This document shows, one piece after another, positions 1-5,907 of a stretch of DNA of 5,907 nucleotides. The notes under the pieces were generated by a model. It did not search any database, was not told the DNA's origin, and was given only the letters and a program-made list of their open reading frames with translations. The position numbers and the translations under genes were made by a program. Numbering within the stretch: the stretch's first letter is position 1; the number at the start of each line of letters is the position of its first letter. Source of the DNA: Gemmatimonadales bacterium (GTDB lineage Bacteria > Gemmatimonadota > Gemmatimonadetes > Gemmatimonadales > GWC2-71-9); the NCBI GenBank assembly GCA_004525055.1, contig SPDF01000119.1, positions 1 to 5,907 on the forward strand, read 5' to 3'.

Positions 1-36
1 GATGATGACGATCCGGGCGATCGCGACGCGGCTCAC
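1..36 (-). CDS. Start of a downstream gene, possibly FtsB/DivIC-type septum formation initiator (partial)
   Basis: A GTG at 34-36 overlaps the eno stop (33-35) as GTGA, and the frame stays open to the window edge for 12 codons, reading MSRVAIARIVII. A basic N-terminus running straight into a hydrophobic stretch suggests a single-pass inner-membrane protein. In many bacteria the gene after eno encodes the small septum formation initiator FtsB/DivIC, which has a short cytoplasmic N-terminus, one membrane helix and a coiled coil and takes part in the FtsQLB divisome complex. The start fits that pattern, but the assignment is inference from position and 12 residues only. No clear Shine-Dalgarno sequence precedes the GTG, so translation may depend on coupling to eno. 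It could instead be another small membrane protein, or not a gene. Confidence 0.45.
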   Translation of the reverse strand, partial: MSRVAIARIVII

Positions 37-1313
37 AGCGGATAGAGATCCCGGCCCGGATAGTGGGCCACCTCGCCAAGTTCCTCGTTGATGCGGAGCA
101 GCTGGTTGTACTTGGCCACGCGGTCGGTCCGGCTCGCGCTGCCCGTCTTGATCTGGGCGGCCCCCGTCGCCACGGCCAGGTCGGCGATGAACGTATCCTC
201 GGTTTCCCCCGACCGGTGGCTGATGACCACGCCGTAGGAGCTCCCCTTGGCCAGCTCGATGCACTGCAGGGTCTCGGTCAGGGTGCCGATCTGGTTGACC
301 TTGATCAGGATGGCGTTGGCCGTCCCGGCCTCGATGCCGCGCGCCAATCGGTCCACATTCGTGCAGAAAATGTCGTCACCCACCAGCTGGACCCGCTCGT
401 GCAGCTTCTCCGTCATGAGCGCCCAGCCGTCCCAGTCATCTTCCGCCAGGCCATCCTCGATGGAGACGATCGGGTACCGATCGACCCACTGGGTATAGAG
501 ATCCACCAGCTCCTCGGCGGTGCGCGCGCTGCCGTCGCCCTTCTTGAAGACGTACTTCCCGCCCTTGTATAGCTCCGAGGCCGCCACATCGAGGGCGATT
601 GCCACATCCTTGCCCGGCTGGTATCCCGCCGACTCGATGGCCTGCATCACCACGTCGAGCGCGGCCTCATTGCTCGGCAGCATCGGCGCAAAACCGCCCT
701 CGTCGCCGACCGCGGTGGACAGCTTCATTCCGGTAAGGACCTTCTTCAGCGCGTGAAATACCTCGACCCCGATCCGGAGTCCTTCCGGAAAGGTGTCGGC
801 CCCGATCGGCACGATCATGAATTCCTGGGCGTCCACGTTGTTGCTGGCGTGCGCGCCACCATTGAGGATGTTCATCATCGGCACCGGCATCACGTGCGCC
901 ATCGGCCCGCCGAGGTAGCGATAGAGCGGCAGCCCGACGTCCTCCGCAGCAGCCCGCGCAACGGCCAGTGACACTGAGAGGATCGCATTGGCCCCGAGCT
1001 TGCTCTTGTTCGGCGTGCCGTCGAGGTCCATCATCTCGCTGTCGATGAGAATCTGGTCCTCCGCGGCCATCCCCTCGAGCCTCGGACCGATCAACTCGTT
1101 CACATTGCGCACCGCCTCGGAGACACCCTTCCCCGCGAAGCGCTTCGCGTCGCCGTCGCGGAGCTCCGCCGCCTCGTGCTCTCCCGTGGACGCCCCGCTC
1201 GGTACCGCGGCCCGCCCGCTGGCGCCGCTGGAAAGGACGACGTCGGCCTCGACGGTGGGATTGCCCCGGCTATCGAGAATCTCGCGTGCATGGACTTCAA
1301 TAATCGTCGACAT
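33..1313 (-). CDS. eno: Enolase (phosphopyruvate hydratase)
   Basis: Cytosolic glycolytic enzyme that interconverts 2-phosphoglycerate and phosphoenolpyruvate with Mg2+. The 426-residue product is full length for bacterial enolase. Visible signatures are the N-terminal EILDSRGNPTVE (11-22), the substrate loop SGAST (39-43), GGAHASNNVDAQEF (152-165, with E164), GDEGGFAP (203-210, with E205), Mg2+ ligands D242 (in LDVAASE), E286 (in SIEDGLAEDDW) and D313 (in GDD), catalytic-base K338 (IKVNQIGT), SHRSGETED (365-373) and K389 (IKTGS). No key residue is missing. The ATG at 1311-1313 is chosen because MSTIIEVHAREIL is the normal enolase N-terminus. An in-frame ATG at 1382 would add 23 basic, low-complexity residues foreign to the family. 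No good Shine-Dalgarno sequence is visible before the start (the upstream bases read GACTGGTCTACTT). A 93-base spacer separates it from plsC, and its stop overlaps a following GTG start. Confidence 0.98.
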   Translation of the reverse strand: MSTIIEVHAREILDSRGNPTVEADVVLSSGASGRAAVPSGASTGEHEAAELRDGDAKRFAGKGVSEAVRNVNELIGPRLEGMAAEDQILIDSEMMDLDGTPNKSKLGANAILSVSLAVARAAAEDVGLPLYRYLGGPMAHVMPVPMMNILNGGAHASNNVDAQEFMIVPIGADTFPEGLRIGVEVFHALKKVLTGMKLSTAVGDEGGFAPMLPSNEAALDVVMQAIESAGYQPGKDVAIALDVAASELYKGGKYVFKKGDGSARTAEELVDLYTQWVDRYPIVSIEDGLAEDDWDGWALMTEKLHERVQLVGDDIFCTNVDRLARGIEAGTANAILIKVNQIGTLTETLQCIELAKGSSYGVVISHRSGETEDTFIADLAVATGAAQIKTGSASRTDRVAKYNQLLRINEELGEVAHYPGRDLYPL

Positions 1314-1406
1314 AAGTAGACCAGTCGTTGGTGAGATGTCTCGCTTCCCCGCGACCCCGCGTCCCCGACTGCCGCGCATCAAACTACCCGTTTTCGAGTA
1401 ACGGCG
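1314..1406 (-). other. Intergenic spacer and leader upstream of eno
   Basis: This 93-base gap between the plsC stop and the eno start is the only sizeable non-coding stretch in the window, so a promoter for eno would most likely sit here. Read on the minus strand it has a TTTGATG-like -35 candidate (about 1377-1383) but no convincing -10 at the right distance, and it then becomes very G-rich (GGGGACGCGGGGTCGCGGGG). A 5-bp stem, CCGTT/AACGG with a 7-base loop (1388-1404), lies just after plsC but has no T-run. I cannot call a promoter or terminator with confidence. Either eno is read through from plsC or its promoter is not of the simple sigma-70 consensus. Confidence 0.4.
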
Positions 1407-2123
1407 TCAACGCACCGCCATCGCCTCGACAGCCGCCCTTGCGGTGCCGCTCAAATCGTCGCGATCGTTGTAGGTCATGCCGCCGGTCTCGATCGGCTCA
1501 CCGATGCAAACCACCACTGCTCCGGGCCGGACATTGAGGACCCCCTTGGGGGTCCGTTCAAACGCGCCACAGATGCAGAGCGGCACCACCGGCACCCCAG
1601 CACGGATCGCCAAGACGAACGGGCCCTTCTTGAAGGGCAGGAGGTGACCGTCGCGGCTTCGCGTCCCCTCCGCAAACACCAGCGCGGAGCGCCCGTTGCT
1701 GAGCATGGAGGCGGCGGCGTCATAGCTGGCGAGCGAGGACACGAGATTGGCGCGGTCGATGAAGATGTTGCCCGCGGACGCCATGGCCCGACCGAAGACT
1801 GGTACACGGGAGAGCTCCCGCTTGGCCACATATCGAAAGCTGTTGGGGATCGCGACCAGGAGCGCCCAGATGTCCACGATCGAGGTATGGTTGGCGACGA
1901 AGACGTATGACCGCCCCTGCTCGATGCGCTCCAGGCCCTCCACCGTCACCCGGACACCAGTGGCCCGGAGCAGGAGCCGCGACCAACCGATCATGATCCG
2001 GTCGTACACATTCTGCGGAGCGTAGCGGATGCCGACCCACGACGCCAGCACGGCCCAGCTCGCGTAAAACGCCGTGACGGGCAACCCAACCATGAGCAGC
2101 CAGGTGGTACGAATCCACCTCAT
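1407..2123 (-). CDS. plsC: 1-acyl-sn-glycerol-3-phosphate acyltransferase (PlsC/LPLAT family)
   Basis: Membrane-associated acyltransferase expected to acylate lysophosphatidic acid at sn-2, from acyl-ACP or acyl-CoA, to give phosphatidic acid, the precursor of membrane phospholipids. The 238-residue product is normal length for bacterial PlsC. A hydrophobic N-terminal segment (about 8-30) should insert in or lie along the inner membrane. The four LPLAT motifs appear in order: catalytic HX4D as NHTSIVD (H79, D84), GNIFIDR (118-124), the phosphate-binding EGTRS (152-156), and VPVVPL (177-182). All active-site residues are present. The ATG overlaps the thiL stop as ATGA and has no Shine-Dalgarno sequence (preceding bases CGATCATTTCGC), so coupling to thiL is likely. 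The exact acyl acceptor cannot be fixed from sequence because the family also includes lyso-ornithine lipid and other acyltransferases. PlsC is the default reading. Confidence 0.92.
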   Translation of the reverse strand: MRWIRTTWLLMVGLPVTAFYASWAVLASWVGIRYAPQNVYDRIMIGWSRLLLRATGVRVTVEGLERIEQGRSYVFVANHTSIVDIWALLVAIPNSFRYVAKRELSRVPVFGRAMASAGNIFIDRANLVSSLASYDAAASMLSNGRSALVFAEGTRSRDGHLLPFKKGPFVLAIRAGVPVVPLCICGAFERTPKGVLNVRPGAVVVCIGEPIETGGMTYNDRDDLSGTARAAVEAMAVR

Positions 2124-3085
2124 GCGAAATGATCGTGCCCGGAGAGCGCGACCGGTACGCCGGCAAAGGTGGCCGCGACACCATTCCCGCGCCGGATGCG
2201 ACCGATGCGAGTCAAAACCGTACCGGTGTCCTGCTGAAACCGGCGGGCCTCCAGATCATCGAACCGCTTGGGCAGGGCGACCAGCAGTTCGTAGTCTTCC
2301 CCGCCTCGCGCCGCGAAGGCCTGGACCGCGTCGCCGTGCGCCAGCGCGCAGGCGACGGCATCGGGATGCACCGGGATCTGTTCCAGGTCGATCTCCACGC
2401 GCACTTCCGACGCAGCGGCGAGATGCGCGGCGTCTCCACCGAGTCCATCCGAGATGTCCAGCATCGCATGCGCACCGTGGGCAGCCAGCCACCTCCCCTC
2501 GGCGATGCGTGGCGCCGGATGCGCGAATCGTTCGCGCGCCCCCGCCGCCGGGGTGCCACCGGACGCCCATGCGTCGAGGGCGGCTCGCGCCCCGCCGAGG
2601 GTGCCCGTCACCCAGAGCAGATCGCCGGGCCGCGCCTCGGAGCGACCAACCGGGCGCGCCGAGCGCCCCACCACCGTGATGTCCACCACCCAAGCCGGCG
2701 CGCGAGCGAGATCTCCACCGAGGACGCGCCCGCCGACCGCGACCGCGGCGGCCCCTACCCCACGCATCAACTCCACCAACTCGTCGGAGGACGAATCGCG
2801 CGGGGCACCCACGCTTGCCGTGAGGCCCACGGGCTCGGCCCCCGCGGCCGCGAGATCCGAAAGGGCGGCGGAGGCGGCCCGCCATCCGATTTCCTCGAGG
2901 GAGAGCCACTCACGACGAAAATGAACGCCCTCGACACTCAGGTCGGTACTCAGCACCACCTCGCCGAATCCGGGTGGCAGCACCGCGCAGTCGTTCCCCA
3001 AGCCGGTCGCGGCGGGCCCCAATGCGGCGGCAATGGCCCTGATCCGATCGAATTCCGGGCCGCCGCCGAGGGGAATGTCTGTCAT
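2120..3085 (-). CDS. thiL: Thiamine-monophosphate kinase
   Basis: Cytosolic ATP-dependent kinase that converts thiamine monophosphate to thiamine diphosphate, the last step of coenzyme B1 synthesis. The 321-residue product matches the family length. Signatures in order are GNDCAVL (30-36), STDLSVEGVHF (46-56), LSDLAAAGAEP (75-85), GGDLARAP (123-130), VTGTLGG (159-165), LDISDGLGGD (209-218), GGEDYELL (261-268) and the C-terminal GHDHFA, which resembles the YDHFA ending of E. coli ThiL. The acidic metal/ATP-binding cluster of this PurM-like fold is intact except that the first motif has N31 where GDD is usual. The ATG at 3083-3085 is chosen because MTDIPLGGGPEFDRIR leads into the family N-terminus, a GAGGT Shine-Dalgarno sequence lies 6 bases upstream, and it overlaps the previous stop as ATGA. 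The frame is open further upstream to 3517, but that stretch is a shadow of the propeller gene. No other thi gene is in the window. Confidence 0.96.
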   Translation of the reverse strand: MTDIPLGGGPEFDRIRAIAAALGPAATGLGNDCAVLPPGFGEVVLSTDLSVEGVHFRREWLSLEEIGWRAASAALSDLAAAGAEPVGLTASVGAPRDSSSDELVELMRGVGAAAVAVGGRVLGGDLARAPAWVVDITVVGRSARPVGRSEARPGDLLWVTGTLGGARAALDAWASGGTPAAGARERFAHPAPRIAEGRWLAAHGAHAMLDISDGLGGDAAHLAAASEVRVEIDLEQIPVHPDAVACALAHGDAVQAFAARGGEDYELLVALPKRFDDLEARRFQQDTGTVLTRIGRIRRGNGVAATFAGVPVALSGHDHFA

Positions 3086-4659
3086 GGTCGTACCTCGCGC
3101 AGGCGGAACCGCACGAGTCCCGCCGTCGTCGCCACCCACAGATAATCCACGTCGACAGCCAGATCGAGCGGGATACCGGGAAGATCTCCGCCGACAGCGA
3201 GCGGACGGACGGGCGTCCCATCCAGCCGGGTCCAGCCGACGCCAAGGTCGCCCGCCACCCAGAAACCGTCCCCCTCGACGACCAGGCGGCGCAGGGACCC
3301 GAGCACACCGGAGATCGGCGCCCCCAGGACCCAGCGGTCCTCTCCTGGCGCCTTCCAGACGAACTGATCGCTCGTCACACCGACGAGGGTGTCCGCCATC
3401 CAGGCGAAGTCGTAGATCGGGCGCGCGAATGCGGCCGTTTCCTCGACCGAAAAGGGGCGCACGAGCCCCGAGAGCTCGGGTATCGCGCCACGAGGGCCGT
3501 TGGGGGTGCCCACCCACACCGTGTCGGGGCCGATGGCCACCGCGCTTGTCGAGCCGGCGTAGTCGGGCGCCAAGGGTTCCGCGCCGGTGCTGTCGGCGAA
3601 TCGGGCCAACCCACGCGCGGTGCCGGCCACGACCACGCCGCGTCGCGAGGCGAGCGCCGTGACGCGGCGATCGGGAAGCCCCTCCGCCTCAGCGAAGAGC
3701 CGGAACTCGGCGGGGTTCGCGGAGTTGAACCGCAGCACGCCCGCATCAGTGGCGGCCCAGACCGCCGGCCCCACACCGATGAGTTGGCGCGCGCGCGTGA
3801 AGGGCAGGCCGGTGGCAGCGGGGCCACTGAACACTCGGAATTCGGAGAGGTCGGTCGAGACGAAGGTCAGCGCCGCCGGGGTGGCCTCCGCCCGATCGGT
3901 CAGGACCCAGATGCCACCCGGGACCACATGGAGGGCACCCGCCACCGGTCCGGGCAGTCCGAAGCTGAGCCGCTGGGGGACGACCATCCCGTCGGGAAGC
4001 CAGAGCACGCCGACTCCGTCACTGCCGAGGTACCAGCCGAGGTTGTCGAAGGACCGCGCTGCGGAGGTCAGCCGGGCGTTACGGAGGTTGGGGTCGAGGA
4101 GGAATGCGGATGAGGAACCGCCGAGCGACGGATTGGATGCGATTGCCTGTGCCACAGTCGCCGGCCCGACCGGCCGCACAGGCGGTGCGGACGGCTGGGC
4201 GCTGAATCCGCCGCGTGGCACCTTGGACCACCCGGTCACTGTGCGGATGAACAGCCCGTCGTAGGGGGCCGTCAGGTCGAAGGCGATTTCGAGCACCCGG
4301 CCGTCGGCGTCGCCTCGCTCCCAGAACTGCAATTCGGGCTGGAAGTGCACCCAGCCGTTCACCGTGGCAAGCCAGAGGCTGTTGTCGAGCGGGTCGATCA
4401 TCCCCGCGGTCACGCGTTCGAGCGCGCCCGGAACTGGCGGCTCGAATGGGCCGTCCCAGCGGCGGAGGAGGGGGCTCCAGGAGAGGACCGCGTCCGGCGA
4501 GACGACGAAGACCCTCTGAGGACCTGCGGCAACCGCCCGGATCGTGGTCCAATCCCCGATCACCACCCGATCGTCGGGACGCCAGTTCCGAGACACCTGC
4601 GCCGTCAGCGGGATGGCAGTGCCGAGCAGCAGAAGCGACAGGGAGTAGATCAGGCGCAT
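3082..4659 (-). CDS. Exported beta-propeller protein of unknown function
   Basis: The 525-residue product starts with a Sec signal peptide: basic R2, a hydrophobic core at 3-16, and a likely cleavage in PLTAQV around 20-21. No lipobox cysteine is present, and the whole protein has no cysteine. The rest is strand-rich with short repeats of the form hydrophobic-W-hATxxGhhRF. Clear copies are LWLATVNGWVHF (95-106), VWAATDAGVLRF (300-311), VVAGTARGLARF (343-354), VWVGTPNG (381-388), FWVAGDLGVGWTRL (467-479) and LWVATTAGLVRF (507-518). Weaker copies lie near 51, 136, 210, 250 and 425. A spacing near 40 residues is what two-component-regulator (Reg_prop/YVTN-like) propeller blades show. The chain ends seven residues after the last strand motif, with no kinase, enzyme, anchor or sorting domain, so I infer a soluble periplasmic or secreted protein that binds something unknown. 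ATG 4659 is preferred to in-frame ATG 4677 (6 residues longer) because it gives a compact signal peptide; neither has a Shine-Dalgarno sequence. It starts 44 bases after the nnrD stop and overlaps thiL by ATGA. Confidence 0.88.
   Translation of the reverse strand: MRLIYSLSLLLLGTAIPLTAQVSRNWRPDDRVVIGDWTTIRAVAAGPQRVFVVSPDAVLSWSPLLRRWDGPFEPPVPGALERVTAGMIDPLDNSLWLATVNGWVHFQPELQFWERGDADGRVLEIAFDLTAPYDGLFIRTVTGWSKVPRGGFSAQPSAPPVRPVGPATVAQAIASNPSLGGSSSAFLLDPNLRNARLTSAARSFDNLGWYLGSDGVGVLWLPDGMVVPQRLSFGLPGPVAGALHVVPGGIWVLTDRAEATPAALTFVSTDLSEFRVFSGPAATGLPFTRARQLIGVGPAVWAATDAGVLRFNSANPAEFRLFAEAEGLPDRRVTALASRRGVVVAGTARGLARFADSTGAEPLAPDYAGSTSAVAIGPDTVWVGTPNGPRGAIPELSGLVRPFSVEETAAFARPIYDFAWMADTLVGVTSDQFVWKAPGEDRWVLGAPISGVLGSLRRLVVEGDGFWVAGDLGVGWTRLDGTPVRPLAVGGDLPGIPLDLAVDVDYLWVATTAGLVRFRLREVRP
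3092..3096 (-). promoter_or_regulatory. Shine-Dalgarno sequence of thiL
   Basis: On the minus strand GAGGT lies 6 bases before the thiL ATG, inside the last codons of the propeller gene. It is the clearest ribosome binding site in the window and decides the thiL start at 3085 over the longer open frame. The other starts here show no comparable purine-rich site. Confidence 0.7.
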
Positions 4660-4703
4660 GGGGGAAAGGTACCGCATTCGGAGGTGACCGGCGTTCGTGA
4701 ATT

Positions 4704-5907
4704 TCAGGTGCGGGGGCGGTCGAGTTCGGCGAGCACCGGGAGATTGAGACGGGGAGGACTGGTCCGCAGAAGTGCCCAGGCGCGCCAGAGGTCCGGCAGT
4801 GCGTCTACGACATCCATCGGCCGCATGGCACGCGCGGTGTGACGCCGCGCGGCGAGGTCACCGGCGCGGCCCAGCGCTTGGGCGGCGAACGCCGCGGCCT
4901 GGTCGCCCGGCAACCCAGCCCCGAGCATGGCCCCGCCGATGCCGGCCAGGATGTCCCCGCTGCCCCCGGTCGCCAGCCCCGGGCCGCCGACGGCAATAGA
5001 CCGCGAGGCATGCCCGGTCCGTGCCACGACGCTCGGTACTCCCTTGAGGAGGATCGTCGCGCTGGTTTCTTCGGCCGCCGATTCCGCAGCGGCCCAGGGA
5101 TCGGTGTCCAGGGAGGCCGCCAGGTGGGGGAAGAGGGAGCGGAACTCACCCGGATGCGGCGTGAGAACAAGATCCCGCCCCGCCGCGATTTCGCGCAGGC
5201 GCGGCAACGACCCCTGGAACGCCGCCAGTCCGTCCGCATCGAGCACAGCGGCGCGAGCACTACGCAGCATGGCCTCGACGAACTCGGCACTGCCGCCGGC
5301 GCGGCCGAGGCCGGGGCCGACAACGACACCATCGGCCGCTTCCACCAGGGCGAGGAGTTGCTCCGTCGGGCGCCCCTCCAGCGGATGTGCCCACAACTGG
5401 AGATCAGGCTCTGCACCGGCGAGCGCGGTCGTAGACTCCAGCCGGGCCACGCCGAAGACGAGCCCCGCCCCCGTGGCGAAGGCGCCGCGCCCCGCCATCC
5501 GCAGCGCACCGCTCATTCCGACATTTCCGCCGACCACGACGACCCGCCCTCGATCGCCCTTGTGTGCACGGGCGGGAAAGGGCTTCAGCCACTCGGCCGC
5601 CTGGGCATCCGTCATCAGGGTCGACCAGGCGGGATCGGCGGGTGGCAGGCCGATGTCCACGACGACGACATCGCCAACCTCGTCCCGGGCGAGCAAGTGC
5701 CCCCGGCGGGGTCCGCCGAAGGAGATGGAGAGGTCGGCACCGGCGGGGCCCCACGCGGCCCCGGTCAGCAGGTCAACGCCGGTCGGTCCGTCGAGCGCGA
5801 TCAGCGGGACCCGCATGTCGCGCACCCGTTCGATGAGCGATGCGGCCGGGCCCCGGGGCGCCCCCGAGGCACCCGTCCCGAGCACGGCGTCCACGGCCAG
5901 GGCCACC
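4704..5907 (-). CDS. nnr: Bifunctional NAD(P)HX epimerase/dehydratase, NnrE-NnrD fusion (YjeF type), 5' end missing
   Basis: Metabolite-repair enzyme. The NnrE part epimerises (R)- and (S)-NAD(P)HX, and the NnrD part dehydrates (S)-NAD(P)HX back to NAD(P)H using ADP. Residues are counted from the first whole codon in the window. Residues 1-95 are the C-terminal part of the YjeF_N epimerase domain, with DAVLGTGASGAPRGP (6-20) and LDGPTGVD (38-45) in place of the common DxPSGxD. Residues about 100-375 are a complete ribokinase-like NnrD domain with HKGDRGRVVVVGG (115-127), VVGPGLGR (195-202), LDADGL (222-227), LTPHPGEF (248-255), LLKG (286-289) and GLATGGSGDILAG (310-322), with catalytic-type D318. 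No inactivating change is visible. The frame runs off the window edge. The GTG at 5904-5906 is almost certainly an internal valine, and roughly 100-130 N-terminal residues should lie beyond. It is probably the leading visible gene of the transcription unit containing the propeller, thiL and plsC genes. Confidence 0.95.
   Translation of the reverse strand, partial: VALAVDAVLGTGASGAPRGPAASLIERVRDMRVPLIALDGPTGVDLLTGAAWGPAGADLSISFGGPRRGHLLARDEVGDVVVVDIGLPPADPAWSTLMTDAQAAEWLKPFPARAHKGDRGRVVVVGGNVGMSGALRMAGRGAFATGAGLVFGVARLESTTALAGAEPDLQLWAHPLEGRPTEQLLALVEAADGVVVGPGLGRAGGSAEFVEAMLRSARAAVLDADGLAAFQGSLPRLREIAAGRDLVLTPHPGEFRSLFPHLAASLDTDPWAAAESAAEETSATILLKGVPSVVARTGHASRSIAVGGPGLATGGSGDILAGIGGAMLGAGLPGDQAAAFAAQALGRAGDLAARRHTARAMRPMDVVDALPDLWRAWALLRTSPPRLNLPVLAELDRPRT

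Noticed and set aside
1314..1382. A 23-residue N-terminal extension of enolase starting at ATG 1382
   Set aside because: Enolase normally begins at MSTIIEV-like sequence, and the extension is basic and unlike the family.
1388..1404. Possible terminator after plsC: stem CCGTT/AACGG with a 7-base loop
   Set aside because: The stem has only 5 bp, includes A-T pairs and lacks a following T-run on the minus strand, so it could easily arise by chance.
2129..3145. A 338-codon open frame on the plus strand opposite thiL
   Set aside because: It is antisense to a gene with full ThiL motifs. Its product is Arg/Gly/Pro-rich with no recognisable domain, as expected of shadow frames in GC-rich DNA.
3086..3517. 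N-terminal extension of thiL upstream of 3085
   Set aside because: The added 144 residues are Arg/Gly-rich and overlap the propeller gene in another frame. The internal ATG has a Shine-Dalgarno sequence and the expected family N-terminus.
3587..4264. A 225-codon plus-strand frame opposite the propeller gene
   Set aside because: It is a low-complexity Ser/Arg/Pro/Thr product with no domain, lying wholly antisense to a frame with a signal peptide and regular repeats.
4660..4703. Possible promoter for the propeller gene in the gap after nnrD
   Set aside because: TTCACG and TACCTT on the minus strand loosely resemble -35 and -10 boxes, but the spacing of about 24 bases is wrong and the matches are weak.
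5904..5906. GTG at the window edge as the start of the NnrE/NnrD gene
   Set aside because: It falls inside the conserved epimerase domain, just before DAVLGTG. The family needs roughly another hundred residues before this point.
1..5907. CRISPR arrays, tRNA or rRNA genes, insertion sequences, long direct or inverted repeats
   Set aside because: None was found by reading both strands. The window is almost entirely filled by six minus-strand coding regions, counting the partial ones.

Overview
The window is GC-rich (roughly two-thirds G+C by eye) bacterial chromosome. Every gene I can support lies on the minus strand, so the reading order is from high to low coordinates. No insertion sequences, phage genes, CRISPR repeats, tRNA or rRNA genes were seen. 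The style points to a GC-rich Gram-negative-type bacterium: tightly packed housekeeping genes with start/stop overlaps, plus a Sec-exported propeller protein whose signal peptide ends in Ala-Gln. My best guess is Gemmatimonadota or a close relative, but this rests on gene style and order, not on any search.

Layout in transcription order. (1) 5907-4704: the 3' two-thirds or more of a fused NnrE/NnrD (YjeF-type) NAD(P)HX repair enzyme, with its start outside the window. (2) 4659-3082: a cysteine-free exported beta-propeller protein of unknown function. (3) 3085-2120: thiL, thiamine-monophosphate kinase, whose ATG overlaps the preceding stop as ATGA. (4) 2123-1407: a PlsC-type 1-acylglycerol-3-phosphate acyltransferase, again joined by an ATGA overlap. 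(5) A 93-base spacer. (6) 1313-33: eno, enolase. (7) 36-1: the first 12 codons of a gene overlapping the eno stop as GTGA, possibly a FtsB/DivIC-type septum formation initiator.

Genes 1-4 look like one transcription unit. Gene 2 follows gene 1 after a short gap, and genes 2-3-4 are joined by 4-base overlaps that suggest translational coupling. eno, with the gene after it, may have its own promoter in the 93-base spacer or be read through. The known products cover cofactor repair (NADHX/NADPHX), cofactor synthesis (thiamine diphosphate), phospholipid synthesis (phosphatidic acid) and glycolysis. They form a housekeeping neighbourhood, not a single pathway.

The one real unknown is the propeller protein. 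It carries about 11-12 short strand motifs resembling two-component-regulator propeller repeats but has no signalling, enzymatic or anchoring domain. I found no convincing new defence, mobile or regulatory system. Smaller points are a GND in place of the usual GDD motif in ThiL, the lack of visible Shine-Dalgarno sequences at most starts, and several long shadow frames that are best rejected.
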